Origin: AE-B3B sp964543295 | Lineage (GTDB): Bacteria > Aerophobota > Aerophobia > Aerophobales > AE-B3A | DNA length: 56,468 bases | Reading direction: 5' to 3' | NCBI GenBank assembly: GCA_964543295.1 | Contig: CAZIXA010000014.1 | Location: 1 to 56,468, forward strand | Shown: positions 48,988 to 56,468 of the stretch, in pieces | How the letters are laid out: the number at the start of each line of letters is the position of its first letter | Numbering within the stretch: position 1 is the first letter of the stretch | Made by a program: the position numbers and the translations under genes | Notes under the pieces: model-generated | The model's database searches: none | Told to the model about the DNA's origin: nothing | What the model saw: the letters and a program-made list of their open reading frames with translations, nothing else

Positions 48988-51900
48988 TTAAATTGCCTTA
49001 ATCATCAGGTCTATCTGATGGTCAGTAATTCCCCTTACATCAATAGCCCCACAGCGACAGGTAGCGGCACAGGCCCCGCATCCTTTACAGAGGGTTTCGT
49101 TTACTTTTGCCGCCTTAATTCCTCTTTTTTCATCCACCACGGTTACTTCGACGGCCTTGAAGGCACAGACATTCTCGCATGTACCACACGCAGTACAGCG
49201 GTTTATATTAACCTCGGCAATCTGTCCTTCTCCTTCAATCTGGTCTTTGGCAAGCAAAGTACAGGCTCGAGAGGCAGCTGCATAGGCCTGAGCAATGGTT
49301 TCTGGAATACCTTTAGGAGAATGACATAGGCCAGCCAGAAACACCCCATCAGTAGCAAATTCGACCGGCCTTAGCTTAACGTGGGCCTCTAAAAAGAATC
49401 CTTCTGCATTTAAAGGGACTTTTAAAAGTTGGGCTAATGACCCGTTGTCTTCTTGGGGCAGACAACCTGTACTTAGAGCTATTAGATCGGGATTTATGAT
49501 CAATTCTTGGTTTAATAGGGGATCCGTCACTATCACTTCTAGGCCGCCGTTGTTTTTAATTACCTTGGGCTTATTTTTTAGATCATACCTGATGAAATCA
49601 ACTCCTTTTTCTCTGGCCGTTCTATAGAACTCTTCTTTGAAACCGTAGGTTCTAATATCCCGATAGAGGATATAAATGTTAGTTTTTGGATTGCGTTCTT
49701 TTATTTTTAAGGCATTCTTGATTGATTGGCTACAACAATACCGGCTACAATAAGGTCTTTGGTCATCTCGAGAGCCGACACATTGGATCATAACAATAGA
49801 TTTTAGATCCTGGAAATTAGATTCAAGGGCAATCCTCTCTTCTAATTCCCGCTGAGTAACTATCCTTTCATCCTGACCATAGAGATATTCAGTAGGAGTA
49901 TATTCCTTTCCCCCAGTAGCGACAATAATGATTCCATGCTCAAATTCGACACCGTTTTCTAAAGTTGTCTTATAATTACCCACAAATCCTTCAATATTTT
50001 TTACCTGCGTATTTAATTGAAGATTTATCAATCTATTATTCTTGATTTTTTCTATCAACCAATTTAAATATCCCTGAATATCCTCTTTTTCTAAGATGTA
50101 ATGGATATGGCTCAGATTCCCTCCCAGCTTACCCTCTTTCTCTACCAGCATTACTTCAAAACCCTGTTCAGTCAGACTCAGGGAGGCTATCATTCCGGCC
50201 AATCCTCCACCAATCACCAGTCCCTTTTTGGTCATTTCCAGAGGAAGTTTGTACAAGGGCTTTAAATCAGCGGCCTTAGCCATAGCCATCCTGAGCAGGT
50301 CTTTAGCCTTTCGGGTAGCTTTCTCAGGTTCATTCATATGAACCCAGGAACACTGATCTCGAATATTGGCCATCTCAAACAGATATGGATTTAGCCCCGC
50401 CTCTTTACAGGTCTCTCTGAATAGCGGCTCGTGGGTTCTAGGGGTACATGAGGCTACTACTACCCGGTTTAACCGGTGCTCTTTGATCATCTGTTTGATC
50501 TTCTCCTGAGTATCCTGAGAACAGGTATAGAGGTTTCTTTCCGCATAAACTACAAAAGGTAACGTTTTGGCATATTCTACTACCGCCGGGACATCTACGA
50601 TGCCGCCGATATTGATTCCACAGTGGCAGATGAAAGCCCCTATTCTCGGTCTTTGTCCTTCTACATAAACTTCAGGAGGATACTCCTTTTTCTTGGTCAG
50701 ACTTGCTCGAACCTCGGAGAGTAAAGCCCCGGCTTCAGATGCCGCCCCACTGGACTGGGTCACTGTCTCTGGAATATCCTTGGGCTCTTGAAATGCCCCC
50801 GAGACGAATATGCCCCGTTTAGTAGTCTCCATTGGGCTCAGGACATCGGTTTCACAAAAACCATATTTATTTAACTTGATTCCTAAGACATTAGCCAAAT
50901 CCCTGGCTTCATCTGGAGGTTGAAGTCCAACTGATAAAACGACCAGATCAAACTCTTCACTCTCTATCTGGCCATCTTCAGCCTCATATTTTATTATTAA
51001 ACTTTTAGTCTCGGCGACCTCTTGTACCGAAGATACCCTACTCCTGATAAATCTGACTCCGTATTCGGTCTCTGCCCGGTCAATGTACTTATCAAAATCT
51101 TTCCCATAAGCTCTCATATCCATATAGAATATAGTTGCTTCAAGCCCCTGGGTATGCTCTCGAGCGATCACTGCCTCTTTGACAGCATACATACAACAGA
51201 CAGAAGAACAATAATCATTCTCACAGCCAATGTCACGAGAACCAACACACTGAAGAAAGGCGATCTTTTTCGGGATATCACCATCTGACAGTCTTAAGAT
51301 ATGACCCTTATAAGGGCCTGATGCAGAAAGGATCCTTTCAAACTCGATACTGGTCACAACATTAGGATATCTTCCGTAGCCGTATTCTGGTTTGATTCTG
51401 GGATTAAACTCTTCAAATCCTGGACACAATATAACCGCACCTACTTCTAAGATGCGTTCTTTTTGGACATCATCATATCTGATAGCCTCAGCCAGACACA
51501 GCTTTTGACAAAGACCACAACCAATACATTTCTCTCGGTCTATCTGATAGGCCAGAGGAACAGCCTGAGGATACCTGATATATATAGCCGCACGATTCAT
51601 CAGCCTCTCATTATATTCATCCAGGGCTCCTACCGGACAGGATCGAGCACAAACCCCGCAGCCGGTACACTTCTCGACGTCAATATAGCGAGGCTGTTGG
51701 ACAATAGTTACTTTGAAGTTTCCCGGCTCCCCTTCAATGGATTTAACCTCCGCATTGGTAATATTTTCAATATTGAGATGGCGGCCACATTCTACCAATT
51801 TTGGTGCCATAATGCACATCGAACAATCATTGGTAGGAAAGGTCTTGTCTAGCTGAGCCATCACTCCTCCAATAGTAGAGGAGGAATCAATCTGATAGAC

Positions 51901-52002
51901 ATAGTAGCCCGATTCAGCCAGGTCTAAAGAGGCCTGAATACCGCCGATACCACCGCCGACTACTAGAACAGCTCCAATCTTGTCAGGTTGATTTTTGCTC
52001 AT
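48988..52002 (-). CDS. hdrA: Heterodisulfide reductase subunit A, tandem form
   Basis: HdrA holds the FAD at which electrons are split. The 1004-residue protein contains two HdrA-like halves. First half: FAD site VLVVGGGIGGIQASLDLAESG, PTNDCSMCIMAPKL, ferredoxin motifs CTGCGVCARSCP and CIGCGLCQKLC, CSSVCCMYAVKEA. Between: FICHCGINIGG with TCSQDTQEKI. Second half (from about 600): LVIGGGLAGMIASLSLTEQG, CSRYCCSQSIKNAL, and CTACGTCENVCAF plus CKGCGACAATC at the C-terminus. Such long HdrA forms occur in bacteria. The gene follows the long MvhD and precedes floxD. Confidence 0.95.
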   Translation of the reverse strand: MSKNQPDKIGAVLVVGGGIGGIQASLDLAESGYYVYQIDSSSTIGGVMAQLDKTFPTNDCSMCIMAPKLVECGRHLNIENITNAEVKSIEGEPGNFKVTIVQQPRYIDVEKCTGCGVCARSCPVGALDEYNERLMNRAAIYIRYPQAVPLAYQIDREKCIGCGLCQKLCLAEAIRYDDVQKERILEVGAVILCPGFEEFNPRIKPEYGYGRYPNVVTSIEFERILSASGPYKGHILRLSDGDIPKKIAFLQCVGSRDIGCENDYCSSVCCMYAVKEAVIAREHTQGLEATIFYMDMRAYGKDFDKYIDRAETEYGVRFIRSRVSSVQEVAETKSLIIKYEAEDGQIESEEFDLVVLSVGLQPPDEARDLANVLGIKLNKYGFCETDVLSPMETTKRGIFVSGAFQEPKDIPETVTQSSGAASEAGALLSEVRASLTKKKEYPPEVYVEGQRPRIGAFICHCGINIGGIVDVPAVVEYAKTLPFVVYAERNLYTCSQDTQEKIKQMIKEHRLNRVVVASCTPRTHEPLFRETCKEAGLNPYLFEMANIRDQCSWVHMNEPEKATRKAKDLLRMAMAKAADLKPLYKLPLEMTKKGLVIGGGLAGMIASLSLTEQGFEVMLVEKEGKLGGNLSHIHYILEKEDIQGYLNWLIEKIKNNRLINLQLNTQVKNIEGFVGNYKTTLENGVEFEHGIIIVATGGKEYTPTEYLYGQDERIVTQRELEERIALESNFQDLKSIVMIQCVGSRDDQRPYCSRYCCSQSIKNALKIKERNPKTNIYILYRDIRTYGFKEEFYRTAREKGVDFIRYDLKNKPKVIKNNGGLEVIVTDPLLNQELIINPDLIALSTGCLPQEDNGSLAQLLKVPLNAEGFFLEAHVKLRPVEFATDGVFLAGLCHSPKGIPETIAQAYAAASRACTLLAKDQIEGEGQIAEVNINRCTACGTCENVCAFKAVEVTVVDEKRGIKAAKVNETLCKGCGACAATCRCGAIDVRGITDHQIDLMIKAI

Positions 52003-52016
52003 CTGTTACCAGACCA

Positions 52017-52784
52017 TCATAAGCTTGTATAGGTTGGCGTTTTATCTTCTTCACCCACCATAGTGACCGCACCGGCGCCTAACATCAAAGAGATGTGCCG
52101 GAGTATCCGTTCAGTTGGAATACCTATTTGGACTGAAAGTTCTTTTACTGATAATGGTCTCTCTTCTGATGCCAGATAAATCCTGGCCTGTTCATATTCA
52201 TTATTGATATTCTCTTCCATTAACTCATCATACTTTTGCTGATCTATCCTTTCATTATAGACGTTAGCTTTTTCGGTCAACTCCAATTCCTTTCCAATCA
52301 GCCATCTCAACTTTTCTCCTTCTAAGGCCCTTTTAGCAGCTAATAACCTTCTTCTTAATTCTCCCCTTCCTATCCCTTCTCTTTCCCCCAAGGGGCCTAT
52401 TTCTTTTACCTTTTGCGTAAATTCCGTTACTATTCTGGCAAATCTCTCTCCTTCCGAGGCTGAAACCCAGTCTAGGAGCAATCTTTCTGGAATCATACCT
52501 GTTTTCCCTATAATCCTGTGGGTAAGCCGTATCTTTCGTTGGGTATGCAGATTACCTGTAATATAGTGACAGTCTCCAATATGGCAACCTAAAACCATCA
52601 CCCCATCTCTTTTACTTAAAAATGCCTCGATTATCATTACCGGATCCACCCGGGCAGAACACATCACCCTCATTACCCTTAAATTGGGGGGATATTGGAA
52701 TCGAGATACCCCAGCCAGATCAGCTCCAGCATAAGAACACCAGTTACATAGAAAACCAAGTATTCGTGGTTCAAATTTTTTCAT
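52017..52784 (-). CDS. mvhD: MvhD-like protein with C-terminal winged-helix-like tail
   Basis: This 255-residue protein has an MvhD domain in its first 140 residues (FLCNWCSYAGADLAG, VMCSARVDP, LGCHIGDCHYITGN), then about 115 residues: a charged helical region with ELRRRLLAAKRALEGEKLR and a segment LSVKELSVQIGIPTERILRH followed by SLMLGAGAVTMVGE, which reads as a winged helix-turn-helix. A DNA- or protein-binding role for the tail is possible. It overlaps the first hdrA by four bases. Confidence 0.87.
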   Translation of the reverse strand: MKKFEPRILGFLCNWCSYAGADLAGVSRFQYPPNLRVMRVMCSARVDPVMIIEAFLSKRDGVMVLGCHIGDCHYITGNLHTQRKIRLTHRIIGKTGMIPERLLLDWVSASEGERFARIVTEFTQKVKEIGPLGEREGIGRGELRRRLLAAKRALEGEKLRWLIGKELELTEKANVYNERIDQQKYDELMEENINNEYEQARIYLASEERPLSVKELSVQIGIPTERILRHISLMLGAGAVTMVGEEDKTPTYTSL

Positions 52785-55700
52785 CCAAGTTCCTCAATCG
52801 GAGTTAATATCTGCTCATTAGAGAAATGATTCATAGTGATTGCTTGCTGAGGACAGCTCGCTCCACAGAGGCCACATCCTTTACAACTGGCTTCAACTGT
52901 CTTGGCCTTTCTTCCCTCATCTGTAAGTTCAACCCGAATGGCATTGTAAGGACAGATTGACTCGCACAATCCGCAACCGGTGCATTTATCTTGATCCACC
53001 CAAGATACAATAGGCTCCGTCCGTATCTCTCCAGCAGCTAAGGGAATCGAGGCTCGAGAGGCAGCCCCCTGGGCCTGAGTAATTGCTTCATCTATTCCTT
53101 TGGGGCAATGTGCCATGCCACAGAGAAAGATGCCATCGGTGGCAAACTCCACTGGTCTGAGTTTGACATGGGCTTCCAGGAAAAAGCCGTCCTGATTTAG
53201 GGGAACCTTGAGCATACTGGCCAATTCTTTATTGTCTGAATGAGGGATAAGGCCAGTTGATAAGACTAATAGTTCTGGATTGAATTCTAATCTCGTGCCT
53301 AACAGTCTATCTTGAACCAGAACCTTTAATTGCCCATTCTCTATACTCACTTCTGGTTTAGCAGTATCCTCGTAGTGGATAAAAATTATCCCTTTTTGCC
53401 GAGCCTCACGGTAATAGTCTTCCTTGAATCCATAAGTCCTTATATCTTTGTACAGAATACAAACATTCGCCTTCGGATTCACTTGCTTTATTCTCAAGGC
53501 ATTCTTTACTGCCACACCACAACATACACGACTGCAATAGGGCCTTTCGTCATCTCGAGATCCTACACATTGGATCATCACAATGGTTTTCAGATTTTGG
53601 ATTCCAGATTTCGGATTTGACAAACTTTTTTCTAGCTGACTTTGGGTGATGACTCGTTCATCTTGCCCATATAGATATTCAGTAGGCTCGTATTCACGGG
53701 CTCCGGTAGCCACGATAATGATACCTGCCTCAATCTCTTTGGCCTCAATAGTCCGGTTTCTAGTTGGTGAAATTTGGACTTTATAATTTCCAATATACCC
53801 ACTTACCTGAGTTATCCTGCTTGCCAGATGCACCTCTATTTTTTTATTTTCCATCACTTTTTTCATTGTCTCTCGTAGTTTTTCTTGCGGATCATCCCCG
53901 GTTAAGAGATAATAGACATGTTTTAAATGACCACCCAATTCCTTCTCTCTTTCTACCAAGTGGACCACAAATCCCTGGGCGGCTAATTCTAAAGCAGCGG
54001 TCATCCCGGCGATTCCTCCACCGATAACCAATCCAACCGGTGTAACTGTAATTCTAGCTGGTTTTAGTGGCTTAAGTAACCTCGCCCGAGCTATGGCCAT
54101 TTTGGTTAAATCTATAGCCTTTTGGGTGGCCGCATCTTTTTCCTTCATATGAACCCATGAACAATGATCCCTAATGTTAGCCATCGAAAATAGATAGGGA
54201 TTTAATCCAGTCTGACGACAGGTCTCTTGAAAGAGTGGTTCATGAGTCCTTGGGGTACAAGCGGCAACGACTATTCGATTTAAGTTATGCTCCTTTATCT
54301 TTTCTCTAATGCTAACTTGGGTATCCTGGGAGCAAGTATACATATTTCGTTCGGCATAGACCACATTGGGAAGTCTTTTTATCTCCTCTACTACCTTTTG
54401 CACATCTACCACTCCAGCAATATTTATTCCACAATGACAGACAAAGGCTCCGATTCGCACATCCTCTCCTATTTCAATCTCAGAGGGATACTTTCTCTCC
54501 ACCGCCAAACTTCCTCGAGATTCAGCCAATAAACTGGAAGCTTTGGCTGCTGCTCCACTTGCTTGAATTACAGTTTCGGGAATATCCTTAGGGCCTTGAA
54601 ATGCCCCACAGACAAATATGCCTTCCTTTGTGGTTTGAACTGGATTAAAGAATTCGGTCTCACAGAATCTGTATCTGTTTAGATCAACTCCCAATTTTTT
54701 TCTCAAATCGTCAGCCTCTCTCAACTTGTCCAACCCCACCGACAGCACTAGCATATCAAACTCTTCTAAATTTATTTTGCCTTCCTCGGTCTCATATTTG
54801 ATTATTAGATTCTTAGTCTCAGGATTTTCGGTAACCTCTGATACCGAGGATCTAATATATTTTATCCCGTATTCCGATTTTGCCCTTTCAATGTAGCGGT
54901 CAAAATCCTTGCCGTAGGCCCGCAGGTCTATATAGAAAATAGCTATATCTAAATCTGGGTCATGCTCCTTGGCAATAATAGACTCCTTGGTGGCATACAT
55001 ACAGCAGACCGAAGAGCAGTATCCTCTGTTGAGAGCAGTATCTCGTGAACCAACACACTGAATATAGGCGATCTTGTGGGGGACCTTTCCATCAGAGCGT
55101 CGCTTGAAATGGCCCAAGAAAGGACCCGAGGCATTGGTCATTCTTTCAAACTCGATCGAGGTATAGACATTAGGATATCTACCATACCCGTATTCAGGTT
55201 TAAGCCGCGGATCAAATTCATCAAAACCAGGTGCCAAAATAATGGCTCCCACATTGATAGCCAAAATCTTCTCTTTTTGTGAAAAATCGATTGCCCCAGC
55301 AGTACAGACCTTTTCACAAGCCCTACACTTACCTTTGGTTAAAAAGATACATCTCTGAGGATCGATTAAGGCTAAGGCAGGTACAGCTTGAGGAAAGGGA
55401 ACTCGGATACTTTTTGTCTGGCAGAGTTCTTCATTATATACGTCAGGAATTCTTACCGGACATTTCTCAGTACATTGACCGCAACCAGTGCATTTGTTCT
55501 CATCTACATATCTTGGTTTTTTCTTTATAGAGACTGTAAAGTCTCCTGCTTCTCCTTCTACTTCTTCCAATTCGGCATAGGTAAGCAGTTCAATATTGGG
55601 ATGTCGGCCTGCTTCTACTAATTTGGGAGCCAAGATACACATTGAACAATCATTGGTAGGAAAGGTCTTATCAAGCTGCCCCATGACTCCAGCAATGCTG

Positions 55701-55831
55701 GCGAATTTTTCAACCAAATAGACTCTGTATCCGGCTTCAGCTAAATCGAGTGAAGCCTGTACTCCACCTATCCCTCCTCCTAAAACTAGCACACCTCCCA
55801 CTTTTTGGGATTTTATATCCGTCTTCTTCAT
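52781..55831 (-). CDS. hdrA: Heterodisulfide reductase subunit A, tandem form, first gene of the operon
   Basis: This 1016-residue protein has the same two-half architecture as the HdrA at 48988: VLVLGGGIGGVQASLDLAEAG, PTNDCSMCILAPKL, CTGCGQCTEKCP, a variant CRACEKVC site, CSSVCCMYATKES, FVCHCGINIAG, then LVIGGGIAGMTAALELAAQG, CSRVCCGVAVKNA, and C-terminal CTGCGLCESICPY and CKGCGLCGASCP. The second ferredoxin site in the first half reads CIFLTKGKCRACEKVC, an insertion compared with its paralogue. It is the first gene after the tandem promoters at 55980-56342, with a leader of about 140 to 480 nt. Confidence 0.95.
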   Translation of the reverse strand: MKKTDIKSQKVGGVLVLGGGIGGVQASLDLAEAGYRVYLVEKFASIAGVMGQLDKTFPTNDCSMCILAPKLVEAGRHPNIELLTYAELEEVEGEAGDFTVSIKKKPRYVDENKCTGCGQCTEKCPVRIPDVYNEELCQTKSIRVPFPQAVPALALIDPQRCIFLTKGKCRACEKVCTAGAIDFSQKEKILAINVGAIILAPGFDEFDPRLKPEYGYGRYPNVYTSIEFERMTNASGPFLGHFKRRSDGKVPHKIAYIQCVGSRDTALNRGYCSSVCCMYATKESIIAKEHDPDLDIAIFYIDLRAYGKDFDRYIERAKSEYGIKYIRSSVSEVTENPETKNLIIKYETEEGKINLEEFDMLVLSVGLDKLREADDLRKKLGVDLNRYRFCETEFFNPVQTTKEGIFVCGAFQGPKDIPETVIQASGAAAKASSLLAESRGSLAVERKYPSEIEIGEDVRIGAFVCHCGINIAGVVDVQKVVEEIKRLPNVVYAERNMYTCSQDTQVSIREKIKEHNLNRIVVAACTPRTHEPLFQETCRQTGLNPYLFSMANIRDHCSWVHMKEKDAATQKAIDLTKMAIARARLLKPLKPARITVTPVGLVIGGGIAGMTAALELAAQGFVVHLVEREKELGGHLKHVYYLLTGDDPQEKLRETMKKVMENKKIEVHLASRITQVSGYIGNYKVQISPTRNRTIEAKEIEAGIIIVATGAREYEPTEYLYGQDERVITQSQLEKSLSNPKSGIQNLKTIVMIQCVGSRDDERPYCSRVCCGVAVKNALRIKQVNPKANVCILYKDIRTYGFKEDYYREARQKGIIFIHYEDTAKPEVSIENGQLKVLVQDRLLGTRLEFNPELLVLSTGLIPHSDNKELASMLKVPLNQDGFFLEAHVKLRPVEFATDGIFLCGMAHCPKGIDEAITQAQGAASRASIPLAAGEIRTEPIVSWVDQDKCTGCGLCESICPYNAIRVELTDEGRKAKTVEASCKGCGLCGASCPQQAITMNHFSNEQILTPIEELG

Positions 55832-55979
55832 TTTTTGTCTTTTGTTAATGCACTTACTGATTCAAAACGTAAGTCCTTCCAGTGTCCGGAAACTTACAGG
55901 ATGTCCCATCTTTTTAAGAAATTCCTATGTTTTCAATAATTAATACCAATTATGAGCCGCGCCTGAATTAATCGAACAA

Positions 55980-56007
55980 ATTATAGCAGGCTGAAAGTTC
56001 ATATCAA
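55980..56007 (-). promoter_or_regulatory. Promoter P3 of the Hdr operon
   Basis: Reading leftward, TTGATA (56002-56007) and TATAAT (55980-55985) are 16 bp apart. The predicted start near 55973 gives a 142-nt leader. No GTGA-N6-TCAC dyad covers it, so it may be independent of Rex. Confidence 0.6.
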
Positions 56008-56103
56008 GGGATAGAGAGGAATTTCTCCGCAAGTTCTCCCTTTTTATCAACAGATACTCCTATTAACCAGGTAGGCATTGATTCTTGACCATCCCAAAAC
56101 AAT

Positions 56104-56121
56104 CCGTGAAATTTATCACAA
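56104..56121 (-). promoter_or_regulatory. Rex-like operator O2
   Basis: Read leftward the site is TTGTGATAAATTTCACGG, matching 11 of 14 fixed positions of the Rex consensus TTGTGAANNNNTTCACAA. The dyad GTGA-N6-TCAC (56106-56119) covers the predicted start site of P2, so bound Rex should block it. Confidence 0.7.
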
Positions 56122-56125
56122 AGAT

Positions 56126-56153
56126 ATTATATTAAGTCTGCTCTTTTTGTCAA
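56126..56153 (-). promoter_or_regulatory. Promoter P2 of the Hdr operon
   Basis: Reading leftward, TTGACA (56148-56153) and TATAAT (56126-56131) are 16 bp apart, matching both consensus boxes fully. The operator O2 follows 4 bp after the -10. Confidence 0.8.
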
Positions 56154-56291
56154 GGGGCCAGAGGAAAATTTTTCCTCAAAAATTCCCTTATTTATCAGCT
56201 AAGTGGGGAATTCCTCCTCAAGACCTCACTTTTTATCAAAAGATACCTCGTTTTAACAAGCTAGGTGCTGATTTTGACTATCCCAAAGAAT

Positions 56292-56309
56292 CCGTGAAAT
56301 TTATCACAT
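56292..56309 (-). promoter_or_regulatory. Rex-like operator O1
   Basis: The dyad GTGAAATTTATCAC (56294-56307) is the same as in O2; flanks are CC and AT. It covers the predicted start site of P1. Conservation of the dyad while nearby bases have changed suggests it is functional. Confidence 0.68.
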
Positions 56310-56314
56310 ATCAG

Positions 56315-56342
56315 ATTGTAATGAGTCTTCTTTTCTAGTCAA
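56315..56342 (-). promoter_or_regulatory. Promoter P1 of the Hdr operon
   Basis: Reading leftward, TTGACT (56337-56342) and TACAAT (56315-56320) are 16 bp apart, one mismatch in each box. It is the most distal of three promoters in tandem; the leader would be about 480 nt. Confidence 0.65.
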
Positions 56343-56468
56343 CAAAGCTGACCAGTTGGTGTTATTTTCTATAATGATGCTGGATTTGTGGTTCGAAGAT
56401 GGAGGAGAGATTGTGGCTGGGCCGAACAGGAAGTTGTACCAGGGGGGGATTCCCCTGTATTTCCTGTA

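Larger units (their letters stand above)
56018..56153. repeat. 136-bp promoter unit, copy 1
   Basis: This unit is repeated at 56207-56342, about 189 bp apart. Both begin GGAATT and end in the -35 box. Matches are strongest over CTTTTTATCAA, ATCCC, the 18-bp operator and the promoter; a few small gaps compensate each other. Confidence 0.8.
56207..56342. repeat. 136-bp promoter unit, copy 2
   Basis: This is the second copy of the unit at 56018-56153. It carries its own operator and -10/-35 pair, so the duplication doubled a whole regulated promoter. Confidence 0.8.

Noticed and set aside
48988..55831. Selenocysteine (in-frame TGA) in the Hdr or hydrogenase genes
   Set aside because: The cluster motifs contain Cys at all visible positions and the frames are uninterrupted.
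56374..56468. A rightward frame open to the window edge (ATG ATG start) and a second open frame beside it
   Set aside because: There is no ribosome binding site, two frames are open equally, and only about 31 codons are visible, so no gene can be supported.

Overview
The window looks like a chromosome segment of an anaerobic, double-membraned bacterium of moderate-to-low GC (roughly 40%). An outer-membrane beta-barrel protein and a FlgD-type C-terminal domain argue for a diderm. The Rnf subunits, [NiFe]-hydrogenase maturation genes, Rex and a very large Hdr/Mvh/Flox operon argue for a hydrogen- or NADH-linked anaerobic energy metabolism. I cannot fix the phylum from the sequence; an uncultured lineage is plausible. 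Promoters are readable as TTGACA/TATAAT-like pairs, usually 15-17 bp apart.

Layout. 0-14.5 kb is mixed housekeeping and envelope genes: an ABC solute-binding protein, a transglutaminase-like protein with a broken ATP-dependent DNA ligase beside it, an aldo/keto reductase, a secreted glycosidase-like protein, an outer-membrane barrel, CysE, MobA, CcdA and a TlpA-like thioredoxin, HU, two SHOCT membrane proteins and RseC. Intergenic spaces here hold a 151-bp MITE-like element (9932-10082), strong hairpins and a 52-bp dispersed repeat (2-53 and 11020-11071). 14.7-18.8 kb is an arsenic-type operon on the + strand (arsR, arsP-like permease, small thioredoxin, MtrA-like corrinoid protein, half-size CcdA, acr3) with a readable promoter and operator. 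18.9-27.6 kb (- strand) carries rnfG, rnfD, rex, hypE, hypD, hypC, hypF and a hydrogenase maturation protease. 28-32 kb is an accessory strip: an RNA-binding RRM protein, HepT/MntA and RHH/PIN toxin-antitoxin pairs, and several gene relics.

32.5-56.3 kb is the highlight: one co-directional (- strand) operon of about 24 kb. In transcription order it encodes HdrA, MvhD with a C-terminal winged-helix-like tail, HdrA, FloxD/C/B/A, HdrC, HdrB, MvhG, an HdrA-MvhD fusion, MvhA, its maturation protease, a second near-identical HdrB, a DsrE-like protein, TusA, DsrE, DsrF, DsrH, a GcvH-like lipoate-binding protein, a lipoate-protein ligase-like protein, an OsmC-family protein and two radical SAM proteins of the LipS1/LipS2 type. 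It therefore joins an H2- and NAD(P)H-connected electron-bifurcating heterodisulfide reductase to a protein-bound sulfur relay and a dedicated lipoate-assembly set. Upstream lie two imperfect copies of a 136-bp promoter unit, each with a Rex-like operator (GTGA-N6-TCAC) across the predicted start site, and a third promoter nearer the gene. Since rex itself is encoded in the window beside rnf and hyp, NADH/NAD+ control of the operon is the simplest reading. My working hypothesis is that the lipoyl group of the LbpA-like protein, or a persulfide carried by TusA/DsrE, takes the role that CoM-S-S-CoB plays for methanogen Hdr.
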